Translations under genes and position numbers: made by a program
Notes under the pieces: model-generated
Seen by the model: only the letters and a program-made list of their open reading frames with translations
Told to the model about the DNA's origin: nothing
Database searches by the model: none
Part shown: in pieces, positions 7,094 to 18,288 of the stretch
How positions within the stretch are numbered: position 1 is the first letter of the stretch
Layout of the letters: each line of letters starts with the position of its first letter
Source: Candidatus Scybalocola faecipullorum
GTDB taxonomy: Bacteria > Bacillota > Clostridia > Lachnospirales > Lachnospiraceae
Length of the DNA stretch: 64,000 nucleotides
Direction of reading: 5' to 3'
NCBI GenBank assembly: GCA_018716485.1
Contig: DVJY01000054.1
Coordinates: 1-64,000 of the forward strand

Positions 7094-9871
7094 ATGGCTT
7101 CCAGTCAAAATAATAAAAGGACAGGCGCAAAAAAGACAGCGTCTAAAACAACTTCATCAAAAACAAAACAAAAAAAACCGGCTTCGGGACGGAAAAGAAC
7201 AACTTCAGGTACGAAAGCATCAAGTGTAAAGACAGCTACGGGACAAAAACGTAAGTCCGGGCGTATGTCAGAGTATGAGAAGAAACAAATGCTTAAACGC
7301 AAAAGCGGTATGTATGATGAAATCAAGCTGCTGATCGCTCTTGCTGCAGCCAGTATTTTGCTGATCAGTACGCTGGATTTCGGGGGACGGGTCGGCGGCC
7401 TGATATCCTACTTTTTGTTTGGTGTTTTCGGCTGGATCGCTTACCTGATACCGTATATTGTGTTTTTCGGGACAGCGTTTATTATTTCAAACAGACAGAG
7501 CCGGACACTGACCAAAAAAGTGCTGGCATCTGTACTGCTCTGCCTTTCGGTGATGGCATTTTTGCAGATGCTGATCAGCCCTGCAGATACAACAGCAAAC
7601 ATGATGGATTATTATAGAAACTGCGCTATTTATAAAAATGGCGGCGGTATTATCGGCGGCGTGATCTGCCATTTCCTTGTTTCGGTAAGCAGCAGGCCGA
7701 TCGCAATGGTTATCATTATCTTCGGCATGCTTGTGGGGGTGGTTTTGCTTGCACAGCGGGCAATATTTACGGTGCTTTTCGGAAAGATCAAAGCATTTAT
7801 ACAGGAATCCAGCGTTCAGCATGCCGAGAAGAAACGGCTGATGGCTGAGATTGCTCAGGAGGACGCGCAAAAAGAAGAGCAGGCTCGTGAAGAAGCACAG
7901 GCGAAAGCAGCGTCTAAAGCTGCCCGTCAGGCGGCCGCAATGGCAGAAGCGAAGACAGTCAGCAGCGTATCAGAGGAAGATGCGCTGCCAAAAGATTTCA
8001 AACTGGCCGATGTGGATATTTTAGAGCCGGCGCAGGCGTCGGTGCAGGTGCCGGAAGAAACAATCACGGTAACGCATATGGAGCCGATCAGATTTGAGGA
8101 AGTTACGGAAGAGCCGGTACATACGCCGGAAGATGTCAGTGACGAGACAGTTCGCCTGCCGATTGAAGAAATACAAAACGCGGCAGATGAAAGCAGCAGT
8201 CCGGCAAATGATAAAGCGGGTACAGAGACGCCGCTGCCTGTCTATGAACCGGCGCAGATGACACCGGAGGAAGCTGCGGCAGCAGCCGGTGTTGTCCCTG
8301 CGCAGACAAGCGATGGGGCGGCAGAAAAAAAACGTTCAAAGACAAAGTCGGAAAATCCGGTGCCGGAAGATATTAAACCGGAGGAAATTAAAGAACCGGT
8401 CAAAGCATATGTGTTCCCACCTGTGGATCTTTTAAAAAGAGGCGACAGAGGCAGACAGCCGGTATCAGACACACAGCTGAAGTCGACGGCTGTGAAGCTG
8501 CAGCAGACGCTGGAAAGTTTCGGCGTTAAGGTTAAAGTTACAAATGTCAGCTGTGGACCGTCAGTGACCCGTTACGAATTGTCGCCGGAACAGGGTGTGA
8601 AGGTGAGTCGTATTGTCTCTCTGGCAGACGATATTAAGTTAAATCTTGCAGTGGCGGATATCCGTATTGAAGCGCCGATCCCGGGAAAATCGGCTGTGGG
8701 TATTGAAGTGCCGAATAAAGAAAATGCCACGGTATGCTTCAGAGATCTTGTGGAGAGCGCGGAATTTAAAAAGAGTAAATCCAAGATTACATTTGCAGTG
8801 GGCAGAGATATCAGCGGTTCAGTGATTGTGACCGATATTGCCAAAATGCCCCATCTGCTTATTGCCGGCGCCACAGGTTCGGGAAAATCCGTATGTATCA
8901 ATACCTTGATTATGAGTATTATTTATAAATCCAAGCCGGAAGATGTACGGTTGATTATGGTCGATCCGAAAGTGGTGGAACTGAGTGTCTATAACGGCAT
9001 TCCTCATCTGCTTATTCCGGTTGTGACAGATCCTAAAAAGGCGGCGGGAGCGCTCAACTGGGCCGTAGCGGAGATGACAGACCGCTATCAGAAGTTTGCT
9101 CAGCTCAATGTCAGAGATATTCAGGGTTATAATGAAAAGATAGAAAAGCTGGCAAAAGAGCATCTGGAAAGCGAAACCTACAAAAAGCTGCCGCAGATTG
9201 TCATCATCGTTGATGAGCTTGCCGATCTGATGATGGTAGCGCCGGGAGAAGTTGAGGATGCCATCTGCCGTCTGGCTCAGCTGGCAAGAGCTGCCGGCCT
9301 TCATTTGGTGATTGCCACACAAAGACCGTCGGTCAATGTCATCACAGGACTGATTAAAGCGAATATTCCGTCCCGAATTGCATTTTCTGTCTCTTCGGGT
9401 GTGGATTCAAGGACAATTATTGATATGAACGGGGCTGAAAAGCTGATGGGGAAAGGCGATATGCTCTTTTACCCGGCCGGACTGCAAAAACCGGTCCGCG
9501 TTCAGGGGGCGTTTATCTCAGACAGCGAGGTCAATGCGGTTGTTGACTTTTTAAGCGCGCAGGGGCAGACGGCCTCCTACAGCGATGAAGTTGCCCAGAA
9601 GATTGAAACAGCCAAAACCGCTTCCGGAAATACAGGACAGGGCGCTGAGCGTGATGTATATTTTGAAGAAGCAGGGAAATTTATTATAGAAAAAGATAAA
9701 GCTTCCATCGGCATGCTCCAGCGCGTTTACAAGATTGGTTTTAACCGCGCGGCAAGAATTATGGATCAGCTGTGTGAGGCAGGCGTTGTAGGGCCGGAGG
9801 AAGGAACAAAACCGAGAAAAGTTTTAATGACTGCCGACCAGTTTCAGCAGTACATTGACGAATATTTATAA
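7094..9871 (+). CDS. ftsK: DNA translocase FtsK/SpoIIIE
   Basis: Membrane-anchored motor that pumps chromosomal DNA through the division septum or into the forespore. Domains in order: a very basic Lys/Thr/Ser-rich tail (residues 1-70); about four transmembrane helices (roughly 78-240); a coiled-coil and Pro/Glu/Ala-rich linker (240-450); the RecA-like motor with Walker A GATGSGKS near 591-598 and Walker [12 protein letters not shown] near 700; and the DNA-reading gamma winged helix at the end (about 860-925, [13 protein letters not shown]). The 925-residue length reflects the long linker. RBS AGGAGG lies shortly before the ATG. Neighbours tepA and uppP match conserved clostridial order. Confidence 0.96.
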   Translation: MASSQNNKRTGAKKTASKTTSSKTKQKKPASGRKRTTSGTKASSVKTATGQKRKSGRMSEYEKKQMLKRKSGMYDEIKLLIALAAASILLISTLDFGGRVGGLISYFLFGVFGWIAYLIPYIVFFGTAFIISNRQSRTLTKKVLASVLLCLSVMAFLQMLISPADTTANMMDYYRNCAIYKNGGGIIGGVICHFLVSVSSRPIAMVIIIFGMLVGVVLLAQRAIFTVLFGKIKAFIQESSVQHAEKKRLMAEIAQEDAQKEEQAREEAQAKAASKAARQAAAMAEAKTVSSVSEEDALPKDFKLADVDILEPAQASVQVPEETITVTHMEPIRFEEVTEEPVHTPEDVSDETVRLPIEEIQNAADESSSPANDKAGTETPLPVYEPAQMTPEEAAAAAGVVPAQTSDGAAEKKRSKTKSENPVPEDIKPEEIKEPVKAYVFPPVDLLKRGDRGRQPVSDTQLKSTAVKLQQTLESFGVKVKVTNVSCGPSVTRYELSPEQGVKVSRIVSLADDIKLNLAVADIRIEAPIPGKSAVGIEVPNKENATVCFRDLVESAEFKKSKSKITFAVGRDISGSVIVTDIAKMPHLLIAGATGSGKSVCINTLIMSIIYKSKPEDVRLIMVDPKVVELSVYNGIPHLLIPVVTDPKKAAGALNWAVAEMTDRYQKFAQLNVRDIQGYNEKIEKLAKEHLESETYKKLPQIVIIVDELADLMMVAPGEVEDAICRLAQLARAAGLHLVIATQRPSVNVITGLIKANIPSRIAFSVSSGVDSRTIIDMNGAEKLMGKGDMLFYPAGLQKPVRVQGAFISDSEVNAVVDFLSAQGQTASYSDEVAQKIETAKTASGNTGQGAERDVYFEEAGKFIIEKDKASIGMLQRVYKIGFNRAARIMDQLCEAGVVGPEEGTKPRKVLMTADQFQQYIDEYL

Positions 9872-9897
9872 TTTTTAAAATATAAGGAGGGCTATGC

Positions 9898-11568
9898 ATG
9901 AAAACAGATATTGAAATCGCTCAGGAGGCAAAGATGGTCCCGATCCGGGAAGTTGCCGCAAAGCTTGGCATCGAAGAGGATGACCTGGAATTATATGGTA
10001 AATATAAGACAAAGCTGTCGTCAGACTTGTGGGAAAAAGTTAAAAACAATAAAGACGGAAAGCTTGTGCTTGTTACTGCGATCAATCCGACACCGGCAGG
10101 CGAAGGAAAGACAACGATCAGTGTCGGATTGGGACAGGCATTATGCCGGATCGGCAAAAAGGCATCAATCGCTTTAAGAGAGCCTTCTCTGGGCCCGTGT
10201 TTCGGTATTAAAGGAGGCGCTGCCGGCGGCGGCTATGCGCAGGTTGTGCCTATGGAAGATCTGAATCTGCATTTTACCGGAGATTTTCATGCCATTACTT
10301 CAGCCAATAATCTTCTGGCAGCAATGCTGGATAATCATATGCAGCAGGGCAACGCGCTTCGTATCGATCCGAAACAGGTTGTCTGGAAACGCTGCGAAGA
10401 TATGAATGACCGTGCACTGCGGAATATTGTTATCGGGCTCGGTTCCAAAATGGACGGCGTTGTCAGAGAAGATCATTTCGTCATTTCGGTTGCCTCTGAA
10501 ATTATGGCGATTCTTTGTCTTGCCAACGATATGAATGATTTGAAGGACCGTCTTGGAAAGATTATTGTTGCTTATAATTATGACGGCGAACCGGTGACGG
10601 CAAAAGACCTGAAGGCTGTAGGTTCTATGGCGGCGCTTTTAAAAGATGCTATTAAGCCGAATATGATCCAGACACTTGAACATACGCCGGCATTTGTCCA
10701 CGGCGGCCCGTTTGCCAATATTGCCCACGGCTGCAACAGTGTCCAGGCGACACGTCTTGCACTGAAGCTGTCAGATATCGTTGTGACGGAAGCAGGTTTC
10801 GGTGCGGATCTGGGCGCGGAGAAATTCCTTGATATCAAATGCCGTATGGCCGGACTTAAACCGGATGCTATTGTGTTGGTGGCAACGGTGCGGGCGCTCA
10901 AGTATAATGGCGGCGTGGCGAAAGCAGATCTGGGACAGCCGGATGTGGAAGCGCTTAAAAAAGGTATTGTCAATCTTGAAAAACATATTGAAAACCTTCA
11001 GAAATATGATGTACCGATCGTCGTTACTTTAAATGAATTTATTACAGATACCAAAGAAGAACTGAATTTTGTCAAAGAATTCTGTGAAAGCAGAGGCTGT
11101 GCCTTTGCTCCGGCGAAAGTATGGGAAATGGGCGGCGAAGGCGGCGAAGCTCTGGCTTATAAAGTTGTTGAAACTCTGGAGACAAAGGAGAGTCATTATC
11201 ACCCGCTGTACGCTGATGATTTGTCTCTGAAAGAAAAAATTGAAACCATCGCCAAAGAAATCTACGGCGCCGACGGCGTCACATATGCTCCGGCGGCTGC
11301 CAAGGCGCTCCAGAAAATTGAAGCCATGGGCTTTTCAAAGATGCCTGTCTGTATGGCAAAGACCCAGAATTCTTTATCTGACAATCCGAAGCTTTTAGGG
11401 CGCCCTCAGGGATTTGAAGTGAATATCCGGGAAGTATATGTCAGTGCAGGCGCAGGTTTCGTCGTAGCAATTACAGGATCTATTATGACAATGCCGGGGC
11501 TGCCGAAAGTGCCGGCTGCTGAAGGCATTGATGTCGATGAGAATGGAAAAATTACAGGACTTTTCTAA
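9898..11568 (+). CDS. fhs: Formate--tetrahydrofolate ligase
   Basis: Cytosolic ATP-dependent enzyme that makes 10-formyl-THF from formate and THF. It feeds purine and formyl-Met synthesis and, in acetogens, the methyl branch of the Wood-Ljungdahl pathway. The P-loop [11 protein letters not shown] (about residues 63-73) and the [21 protein letters not shown] region (split here only by its conserved glycines) are diagnostic. The length of 556 residues is standard. AAGGAGG precedes the ATG. folD follows by 27 bases, giving a two-gene one-carbon module. Fhs alone does not prove acetogenesis. Confidence 0.97.
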   Translation: MKTDIEIAQEAKMVPIREVAAKLGIEEDDLELYGKYKTKLSSDLWEKVKNNKDGKLVLVTAINPTPAGEGKTTISVGLGQALCRIGKKASIALREPSLGPCFGIKGGAAGGGYAQVVPMEDLNLHFTGDFHAITSANNLLAAMLDNHMQQGNALRIDPKQVVWKRCEDMNDRALRNIVIGLGSKMDGVVREDHFVISVASEIMAILCLANDMNDLKDRLGKIIVAYNYDGEPVTAKDLKAVGSMAALLKDAIKPNMIQTLEHTPAFVHGGPFANIAHGCNSVQATRLALKLSDIVVTEAGFGADLGAEKFLDIKCRMAGLKPDAIVLVATVRALKYNGGVAKADLGQPDVEALKKGIVNLEKHIENLQKYDVPIVVTLNEFITDTKEELNFVKEFCESRGCAFAPAKVWEMGGEGGEALAYKVVETLETKESHYHPLYADDLSLKEKIETIAKEIYGADGVTYAPAAAKALQKIEAMGFSKMPVCMAKTQNSLSDNPKLLGRPQGFEVNIREVYVSAGAGFVVAITGSIMTMPGLPKVPAAEGIDVDENGKITGLF

Positions 11569-11595
11569 AAACAGAGACCGAAGGAGATGGATGAA

Positions 11596-12447
11596 ATGGC
11601 AATGATCATTGACGGAAAGGCAATTTCCGCACAAATTAAGGACGAAGTCAAAGAGGCTGTGGCAAAGATGGCAGACGAAGGACGTACAGTGACACTGGCA
11701 GTTGTGCTTGTAGGCGACGATCCGGCATCCCATGTATATGTAAGAAATAAAAAACGGGCATGTGAATATACGGGAATCCGTTCTTTGTCATATGAACTGC
11801 CGGGAACGACGACTCAGGATGAACTTTTGGCGCTGATCGGTGAGCTGAACCGGCGTGCGGATGTGGACGGTATTTTAGTTCAGCTGCCTCTGCCGCAACA
11901 TATGAATGAAGACGAAGTGATCAAAGCCATTGATCCGGATAAAGATGTGGATGGTTTTCATCCATACAATGTGGGACGGCTGAGTATCGGACAGGAAGGT
12001 TTTGTTTCATGTACGCCGGCCGGCATTATCCAGCTTTTAAAACGCAGCGGCATTGAGATGGAGGGCAAAGAATGCGTGATCGTGGGCAGAAGCAATATTG
12101 TCGGAAAACCGATGGCCATGCTGATGCTTCGCGAAAATGCGACGGTGACGGTCTGCCATTCAAAGACCGCTGATCTGAAAGAGGTCTGCCGGAGAGCGGA
12201 TATTTTGATCTGCGCTATCGGCAGAGCAAAGTTTTTTACGAAGGATTATATTAAAGCCGGCGCGGCTGTGATCGATGTCGGTATGGACAGAGATGAAAAT
12301 AATAAGCTGTGCGGCGATGTTGATTTTGATGATGTTTTTGAAAACGCCGGCGCCATAACGCCTGTGCCGGGCGGTGTGGGTCCGATGACAATCGCCATGC
12401 TGATGCATAATTGCGTCGCGGCAGCAAAAATGAAAGATGAGAAATAA
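11596..12447 (+). CDS. folD: Bifunctional methylene-THF dehydrogenase / methenyl-THF cyclohydrolase FolD
   Basis: Interconverts 5,10-methylene-THF, 5,10-methenyl-THF and 10-formyl-THF, linking to the Fhs product encoded just upstream. Diagnostic segments are the [14 protein letters not shown] region with the catalytic lysine, [23 protein letters not shown], the NAD(P)-site [14 protein letters not shown] and the C-terminal [14 protein letters not shown]. The start at 11596 is preferred. AAGGAG at 11581-11586 is nine bases away, whereas the upstream in-frame ATG at 11587 directly abuts it. That leaves 283 residues, the usual size. Confidence 0.97.
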   Translation: MAMIIDGKAISAQIKDEVKEAVAKMADEGRTVTLAVVLVGDDPASHVYVRNKKRACEYTGIRSLSYELPGTTTQDELLALIGELNRRADVDGILVQLPLPQHMNEDEVIKAIDPDKDVDGFHPYNVGRLSIGQEGFVSCTPAGIIQLLKRSGIEMEGKECVIVGRSNIVGKPMAMLMLRENATVTVCHSKTADLKEVCRRADILICAIGRAKFFTKDYIKAGAAVIDVGMDRDENNKLCGDVDFDDVFENAGAITPVPGGVGPMTIAMLMHNCVAAAKMKDEK

Positions 12448-12450
12448 TTT

Positions 12451-13791
12451 ATGAATGTATTATTTATATCACTTGGCTGTGACAAAAATCTTGTAGATTC
12501 TGAGGTCATGCTCGGTCTGATCCGCGACAGAGGATATATGCTGACCAACGATGAAAATGAGGCGGATATTGCGGTGATCAACACATGCAGTTTTATCCAT
12601 GATGCTCAGCAGGAGAGTGTCAATACAATTTTGGAAATGGCTCAGCTTAAAGATGAGGGGCAGCTAAAAGGTCTTATTGTTACCGGCTGTCTTGCGCAGC
12701 GCTTTAAAGAGGAGATTATGACGGAGATTCCCCAGGTAGATGCTGTTATCGGCGCGACAGCCTATGATGAGATCGCATCTGTCATGGATAAGGTTGCAGC
12801 CGGAGAAGAAAATATAATTAGTTTTAAAGATATCAGTTATCTGCCTCATACAGATACAAAAAGAGTGGTGACAACCGGAGGCTATTTCAGTTATCTTAAA
12901 ATTGCCGAAGGATGCGACAAGCACTGCTCTTACTGTATTATACCGAGCCTGAAAGGCAATTTTCGCAGTGTGCCGATGGAAGAAATACTTCAAGATGCCA
13001 AAGACTTGGCCGAAAAAGGTGTGAAGGAACTGAATATTGTTGCTCAGGAAACGACGGTGTACGGCGTGGATCTGTACGGAAAGAAAATGCTGCATGAACT
13101 GCTTCGTAAGCTCTGTGCTGTTGAAGGGATTGAATGGATCCGTCTGCTCTATTGCTATCCTGAAGAAATTTACGACGAATTGATCGAAACGATAAAAACA
13201 GAACCTAAAATATGTCATTACCTTGATCTGCCTATCCAGCATGCCAGCGACCGTATTTTAAAGAAAATGGGACGAAGGACAGACCGGAAGGCGCTGGAAA
13301 CAATGATCGCGAAGCTGCGGAAAGAAATTCCCGATATTGCTCTGCGTACGTCATTGATCACCGGTTTTCCGGGAGAGACAAGGCTGGAACATGAGGAACT
13401 GATGGATTTTGTCAGAAATATGCGCTTTGATCGTCTCGGCGTGTTTACATTCTCTGCGGAAGATGGGACGCCGGCAGCAAAATTCGAAGGACAGATTGAT
13501 GAAGAGGTCAAAGAAGCACGCAGGGATGAATTGATGACACTGCAGCAGCAGATCGCTTTTGAAGCAGCAAAGAAAATGAAAGACAGGCAGCTCCCTGTAC
13601 TGATTGAAGGAAAAATACCCGAAGATGGCGTTTATATCGGGCGTACATATAAAGACGCGCCTAATGTGGACGGATATATTTTTGTCAATGCGCCGTGGGA
13701 ACTGATGTCGGGTGATATTGTTCCGGTCCGTGTGACCGGTGCCAGTGATTATGATTTGATAGGAGATGTGGTCGATGAATCTGCCGAATAA
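12451..13791 (+). CDS. rimO: Ribosomal protein S12 methylthiotransferase RimO
   Basis: Radical SAM enzyme that adds a methylthio group to an aspartate of ribosomal protein S12. The N-terminal MTTase domain carries SLGCDKNLVDSE and two further conserved cysteines (CSFI and TGCLAQR). The radical SAM cluster is CDKHCSYC near residue 155. A TRAM domain closes the protein (last about 65 residues). SLGCDKN rather than the MiaB-type start supports RimO. It begins three bases after the folD stop and overlaps pgsA, giving the clostridial order rimO-pgsA-cinA. Confidence 0.95.
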   Translation: MNVLFISLGCDKNLVDSEVMLGLIRDRGYMLTNDENEADIAVINTCSFIHDAQQESVNTILEMAQLKDEGQLKGLIVTGCLAQRFKEEIMTEIPQVDAVIGATAYDEIASVMDKVAAGEENIISFKDISYLPHTDTKRVVTTGGYFSYLKIAEGCDKHCSYCIIPSLKGNFRSVPMEEILQDAKDLAEKGVKELNIVAQETTVYGVDLYGKKMLHELLRKLCAVEGIEWIRLLYCYPEEIYDELIETIKTEPKICHYLDLPIQHASDRILKKMGRRTDRKALETMIAKLRKEIPDIALRTSLITGFPGETRLEHEELMDFVRNMRFDRLGVFTFSAEDGTPAAKFEGQIDEEVKEARRDELMTLQQQIAFEAAKKMKDRQLPVLIEGKIPEDGVYIGRTYKDAPNVDGYIFVNAPWELMSGDIVPVRVTGASDYDLIGDVVDESAE

Positions 13792-14323
13792 ACTCACTGT
13801 GTTGAGAGTGATACTGATTCCTGTGTTTGTTGTCTTTTTGCTCGGAAGCCATACATGGGGCATGTGGGCCAGAATAGCTGCCCTGATTGTGTTTGTGGCG
13901 GCAAGCCTGACAGATCTTATGGATGGAAAAATTGCAAGAAAATACAATCTTGTGACGAACTTTGGCAAGTTTATGGATCCGCTGGCTGACAAACTGCTTG
14001 TGGCCGCGGCATTGATTTGTTTTGTAGACATGGGAAGAATTGCTTCATGGATCGTACTGATTATTATTTCCAGAGAATTTATCATCAGTGGTTTTCGCCT
14101 TGTGGCGGCAGAATCAGGAATTGTTATTGCTGCCGGATGGTGGGGCAAAGTTAAAACAGCAGTTACAATGGTTACTATTATTTTCATGATACCTGATTTC
14201 GGCGGAGAGGCAGTATTTTGGATTGAACAGATTTTGATCTATGCGTCGCTGATTTTGACCGTGGTATCACTGATGGATTACATTATAAAAAATAAGAAAG
14301 TCATTTTAGGGGGCAAAATATAA
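13775..14323 (+). CDS. pgsA: CDP-diacylglycerol--glycerol-3-phosphate 3-phosphatidyltransferase
   Basis: Membrane enzyme making phosphatidylglycerol phosphate, the first step of acidic phospholipid synthesis. The CDP-alcohol phosphotransferase motif is visible as MDGKIAR ... GKFMDPLADK, with the required aspartates. About five hydrophobic helices cover the 182 residues. The start at 13775 is chosen because AGGAG at 13761-13765 is nine bases away; the in-frame ATG at 13766 is too close. It overlaps the end of rimO by 17 bases. Its own stop overlaps the cinA start (TAATG). Confidence 0.94.
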   Translation: MNLPNKLTVLRVILIPVFVVFLLGSHTWGMWARIAALIVFVAASLTDLMDGKIARKYNLVTNFGKFMDPLADKLLVAAALICFVDMGRIASWIVLIIISREFIISGFRLVAAESGIVIAAGWWGKVKTAVTMVTIIFMIPDFGGEAVFWIEQILIYASLILTVVSLMDYIIKNKKVILGGKI

Positions 14324-15567
14324 TGACAGCAGAAATCATCAGCGTGGGGACAGAAATTTTACTCGGTAATATTGTTAATACGAATGCATGCTATTTAGCG
14401 GGACAGTTTGCGGGACTGGGGCTTTCGTCATATTATCAGACCGTTGTGGGTGATAATATGGAGCGTCTGAAATCATGCATCAAAACAGCGATGGAGCGCT
14501 CGGATATTATTATTTTAAGCGGAGGACTGGGGCCGACCAAAGATGACCTGACGAAAGAAGCAGTTGCAGAAGTGGTCGGACTGCCCCTTGTGGAGGATGC
14601 CCGTTCCAGACAGAGAATTGCCGATTATTTTGAATCTACGGGCAGAACGCCGACGGAAAACAACTGGAAGCAGGCGCTTGTGCCAAAAGGGTCCGATGTT
14701 ATTGACAATGACAATGGAACTGCGCCGGGAATTGCCGTCCATACAGAGGAGGGCAGACATTTGTTCCTGCTGCCGGGACCGCCTGACGAACTTGTGCCAA
14801 TGTTTGAAACATCGGTGATTCCCATGCTTCGGCGTCTGAGCGAAGACGTGATCGTTTCTGTGACTGCTAAAATATGCGGGCCGGGTGAAAGCGCAGTGGA
14901 AACGGAAATACGGGATATGATTGATGAACAGAGCAATCCGACAATCGCCCCTTACGCTAAAATCGGGGAAGTACATCTGAGAATTACCGCCCGCGCCGAA
15001 AGTGAGGCGCAGGCGCAGGCCATGAACCGGCCTGTTGCAGAAGAACTGATGCGTCGGTTCGGTAATAATATTTATACATTTGATGAAAAGGAGACGATGG
15101 AAGCGTGTCTTATTCATCTGCTTGAGGAAAAGCAGATGACGATCACTGCGGCAGAATCGTGCACAGGCGGGCTTTTGGCGGCCAGACTTGTCAATGTTGC
15201 GGGCGCTTCGTCTGTTTTTCGTCAGAGTGCGGTAACTTATTCCAATGAAGCAAAACAAAAGCTGCTCGGTGTACCTGAAGAAACACTGGCTGCATGGGGC
15301 GCTGTCAGCAGACAGACAGCCGAGGCGATGGCCAGAGGCGCTGCAGCTGCCGCCGGAGCGGATGTTGCATTATCGGTTACTGGTATCGCAGGACCTGACG
15401 GCGGAACAAAGGAAAAGCCGGTAGGGCTCGTTTATATTGGATGTTTTATTCGCGGACACGTCGAAGTGATGGAATGTCATTTCCGGGGAAATCGTGAAAA
15501 AATCCGTGAGCAGACCGTGATACGGGCATTAAATATGGCGCGCATTAATCTTTTGCAGGAGAAATAA
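14323..15567 (+). CDS. cinA: CinA family competence/damage-inducible protein (NMN deamidase-like)
   Basis: Two-domain cytosolic protein. The N-terminal half is the MoaB/MogA-like fold (SVGTEILLGNIVNTNACYL, GGLGPTKDDLTKEA, LLPGPPDELVPMF). The C-terminal half is the CinA/PncC amidohydrolase (TAAESCTGGLLAARLVNVAGAS, SVTGIAGPDGGTKEKPVGLV), which in other bacteria deamidates nicotinamide mononucleotide. The length of 414 residues is normal. Start and stop overlap with pgsA implies translational coupling. In many Firmicutes recA follows, but here an unrelated lipoprotein gene does. Confidence 0.94.
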   Translation: MTAEIISVGTEILLGNIVNTNACYLAGQFAGLGLSSYYQTVVGDNMERLKSCIKTAMERSDIIILSGGLGPTKDDLTKEAVAEVVGLPLVEDARSRQRIADYFESTGRTPTENNWKQALVPKGSDVIDNDNGTAPGIAVHTEEGRHLFLLPGPPDELVPMFETSVIPMLRRLSEDVIVSVTAKICGPGESAVETEIRDMIDEQSNPTIAPYAKIGEVHLRITARAESEAQAQAMNRPVAEELMRRFGNNIYTFDEKETMEACLIHLLEEKQMTITAAESCTGGLLAARLVNVAGASSVFRQSAVTYSNEAKQKLLGVPEETLAAWGAVSRQTAEAMARGAAAAAGADVALSVTGIAGPDGGTKEKPVGLVYIGCFIRGHVEVMECHFRGNREKIREQTVIRALNMARINLLQEK

Positions 15568-15577
15568 GGAGTTGCGG

Positions 15578-17473
15578 ATGAGAAGATTGAAATGGTTTAT
15601 ACTGACGGTAATATGTACGGCAGTGATCGCACTGCTGTGCGGCTGTCAGAAAGATCAGACCATCACGGTCAATACACAGTTGGTGATCAACAGCAGTTTT
15701 GACGGTGAACGTGTGATGACCGCGTCAGTCGGCCAGGCAGCATTGGATGGGCTTTTTGACGGTAATGTAGATCTGCTCCAATCAATGATCGAGCGGTACT
15801 GTCCGGTGGAAATGAGCTGCAGTGCGCAGGCATCTGAAAATGGTGCTGTCGTATCTATGTCGGTGCCTTTTGCCACATATGAAGAATATCAGAATAAAAT
15901 TGAGGCGATTTTAGCGGGCGCCGGGGATAGGGTAAATAGTTCGGTTTACTATGAATATTCGGATAATTTATTTAAAACAGGATACACAGTAGAAGAAAAA
16001 TTCTGTTCTGAAGACTTGTTTTACTGGCTGAATGATGCGCTTAAAAAGGAATTTCCTTCACTGGCAGATGAGAATCTTGACGATCTTTATCAGGAGGGGA
16101 CAACAGAACTTGTTTTTAACGGGAGTGCTGTAACAACAGACAGATATATCAGTTATTCTACGATGCAGTCCCACGGCTTTAAATCGATGGCTGTGGAGAC
16201 AATTCTTCAAGAAGATGATACGATAGAGGCATCGCTGGCGCTGACAATTTCGGAAGAAAATGAGGACTGGTTTGATGATCTGGACACTACGATGCGGCGC
16301 ATGGTGCCGCAGGATGGCAATATAGCAATCCGTACAGTCGGCGGAGAAAAGACATATACAATTTCTTTCGATGCATTGAATATTCAGTCGTATGTCCGTC
16401 AGATGAATGAAATTCTTCATCAGGATAATACGATTTTTGAAATGAATGAGCAGCAGGATGATACACAGACGCTTCGGGCCAATCAAAACATTGTGCAGTA
16501 TGCGGATGCATCTTATTTCGTAGATTATGCGCAGCCGGATGCTTTTGTCAGCTATACAGTACAGCTTCCGGGAAGTCTTTCATTTGAAACATGCGAGAGC
16601 AAAAACGGCTATATGGTTGACAGCAGTTATGAAACTGAAGATACGTCCAGTATGGCGGTTGTCACAATGAACCCGAGTGATGAGATTACATTTATCTTTG
16701 GCGCGGATATTTCTCTTGAGGAAATAGATGTTTATACAAAGATCAATAATAATCACAATCTGGAACGGCAGATTACGTTTTCGCTGCTGTCGGAAAAAGA
16801 TGCGGTTGTCGGCGAAAATTTTATGGCGCGTATACAGGAACGGCTCAATGATCATATTTCATGTGAAAGAGAAGAGAAGGATGATCTTGTCATTTATACT
16901 GTGACAATCCGGGCCGACAGTACGCAGCAGATGTCGGCGCAGACGGCATGGTTTCTCGACGGCAGTGAAACATCTGAGACAACAGCGTTCACAGGCGGTA
17001 TTAATGACAAAAACAGTCTGAACCGTATCAGGTATGCTTATGATGACCGGCTGGATTTTTCCGGCTTCCTCGGAAGTTCCCAGTCTACCAACGGCATTAT
17101 TTATATGTTCGAATACCCTTCAGGATATCATGCGTCATTTGTTGATGCCAGCGCCTATGAAGATGTGGCGGAAACAGGCAATACACTGGTATGCAGAACG
17201 TTTAATAAGACGGTTTCCATCGATACGTCGGCATGGAAGCGCAACACCGAAGGTATGATTCTTCAGATTCTATGGTATACATCTCTTGCCGGCATACTGC
17301 TTTCTATATTATTCAGTCTGCCGAATCTGATCCGCTGTGCTAAGGCAAGGCACTTTTCGGCGGAAGAGATGGAAATGTATTCTAAGAAAGGCCGTGTGGT
17401 TGTAACCATTTTTGCCATATGTGCAGTTATCTTTATAATTGATTCCATACGGCTGCTTTTTGGCGTTTATTAA
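15578..17473 (+). CDS. Predicted membrane-anchored lipoprotein of unknown function
   Basis: I do not recognise a named family. What can be seen: a signal peptide with lipobox (LLCGC, Cys about residue 23), a long extracellular region of about 520 residues rich in acidic residues and alternating beta-like stretches, then two hydrophobic helices near the C-terminus (about 555-578 and 605-625) separated by a basic cytoplasmic-looking loop. Anchoring both by lipid and by a C-terminal helical pair is unusual. The ATG at 15578 is six bases after AAGGAG; a TTG at 15572 abuts the RBS. It begins ten bases after cinA and ends before a strong bidirectional terminator, so it is probably the last gene of the fhs-to-cinA unit. 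Confidence 0.75.
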   Translation: MRRLKWFILTVICTAVIALLCGCQKDQTITVNTQLVINSSFDGERVMTASVGQAALDGLFDGNVDLLQSMIERYCPVEMSCSAQASENGAVVSMSVPFATYEEYQNKIEAILAGAGDRVNSSVYYEYSDNLFKTGYTVEEKFCSEDLFYWLNDALKKEFPSLADENLDDLYQEGTTELVFNGSAVTTDRYISYSTMQSHGFKSMAVETILQEDDTIEASLALTISEENEDWFDDLDTTMRRMVPQDGNIAIRTVGGEKTYTISFDALNIQSYVRQMNEILHQDNTIFEMNEQQDDTQTLRANQNIVQYADASYFVDYAQPDAFVSYTVQLPGSLSFETCESKNGYMVDSSYETEDTSSMAVVTMNPSDEITFIFGADISLEEIDVYTKINNNHNLERQITFSLLSEKDAVVGENFMARIQERLNDHISCEREEKDDLVIYTVTIRADSTQQMSAQTAWFLDGSETSETTAFTGGINDKNSLNRIRYAYDDRLDFSGFLGSSQSTNGIIYMFEYPSGYHASFVDASAYEDVAETGNTLVCRTFNKTVSIDTSAWKRNTEGMILQILWYTSLAGILLSILFSLPNLIRCAKARHFSAEEMEMYSKKGRVVVTIFAICAVIFIIDSIRLLFGVY

Positions 17474-17478
17474 AAATA

Positions 17479-17526
17479 AAAATTCTCCTGAATTCCGGGT
17501 CAAACGGATTTTCAGGAGAATTTTTT
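17479..17526. terminator. Bidirectional intrinsic terminator between convergent genes
   Basis: A 14-bp perfect stem (17479-17492 with 17511-17524) has T-runs on both strands and an additional internal TCCG/CGGA pair. It can serve both the lipoprotein gene and the converging DUF1461 gene, whose stop codon it touches. Confidence 0.92.
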
Positions 17527-18157
17527 ATTTTTGTTTTCGTTTCAGGATGGTATAGAGAACACCGCATATTATACTGCCCAGAATAATCAGCCCTAAAATC
17601 ATGATGGCAGAGTGCATGAAAAATGTATCCGGAAGTACGTTAATAATAGCATCTTCCTGAGGGTCGAAAATCCAGTAATCATTGGAAAAGAAAATATGGT
17701 GAAAGGTTACAAAAGCCTGTTCCCAGTTGATAGAGATTAAAACAGCCAGCACCGCGGGGATTGCGATGGTAAAAATAGAGGTCAGTTTCAGAAAGAGCCA
17801 GTCTTTTTTGCGGATAGCCGCGATTAAAAAAAGGATGCTTAGTATCAATGTGATAATGCCCATGATCTGAATGCCGACAAATATGTTTTTTACTTCCTCA
17901 AAGTGGATCCGGCCGTGTTCGGACATGGCAAAATCCGGGAAATACAAAGTATCGTGATTAAACATGGAGTTGTAGTCGATCAGGATGTCATAGTTTTCTT
18001 TGATCGTATCTGCGTCGACGCCGGAAGTTTCGGCGATATGTAAATAATCGATATCAAAGTAATATAATTGGCGAAAATTTAATGTTATCGTTACAGCTGC
18101 GGCAATAATGAAGAGCATAAGTGAAAGGGCTGCGGCCGTATTTCTGACATATCTCAT
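17525..18157 (-). CDS. DUF1461 / TIGR01906 family integral membrane protein
   Basis: 210-residue membrane protein with one N-terminal helix (about 8-28), an extracytoplasmic domain (about 30-100) containing the family-like stretches TIKENYDILIDYN and LYFPDFAMSEHGRIHF, and three or more C-terminal helices (about 92-145 and 180-203). It ends in a basic tail. The family is common in Firmicutes, and its biochemical role is not established. AGGAGG lies ten bases upstream of the ATG on the minus strand. It is transcribed alone and converges with the upstream lipoprotein gene. Confidence 0.85.
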   Translation of the reverse strand: MRYVRNTAAALSLMLFIIAAAVTITLNFRQLYYFDIDYLHIAETSGVDADTIKENYDILIDYNSMFNHDTLYFPDFAMSEHGRIHFEEVKNIFVGIQIMGIITLILSILFLIAAIRKKDWLFLKLTSIFTIAIPAVLAVLISINWEQAFVTFHHIFFSNDYWIFDPQEDAIINVLPDTFFMHSAIMILGLIILGSIICGVLYTILKRKQK

Positions 18158-18235
18158 AAGTGTGTCCTCCTGTGAATTTTGTTATTAAGTAGTATACATG
18201 TTACAAAGAAGTGCGTCAAGAGATGCACATAGAAC

Positions 18236-18264
18236 TGGACTTTTGGCAAAGAATGTGGTATACT
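18236..18264 (+). promoter_or_regulatory. Sigma-A type promoter of the queuine salvage operon
   Basis: TGGACT (18236-18241), a 17-base spacer, then TATACT (18259-18264). Transcription would begin near 18271 and run through a structured leader of about 230 bases before queK. Confidence 0.75.
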
Positions 18265-18288
18265 GACACGGTTTAAAATTCATAAAAT

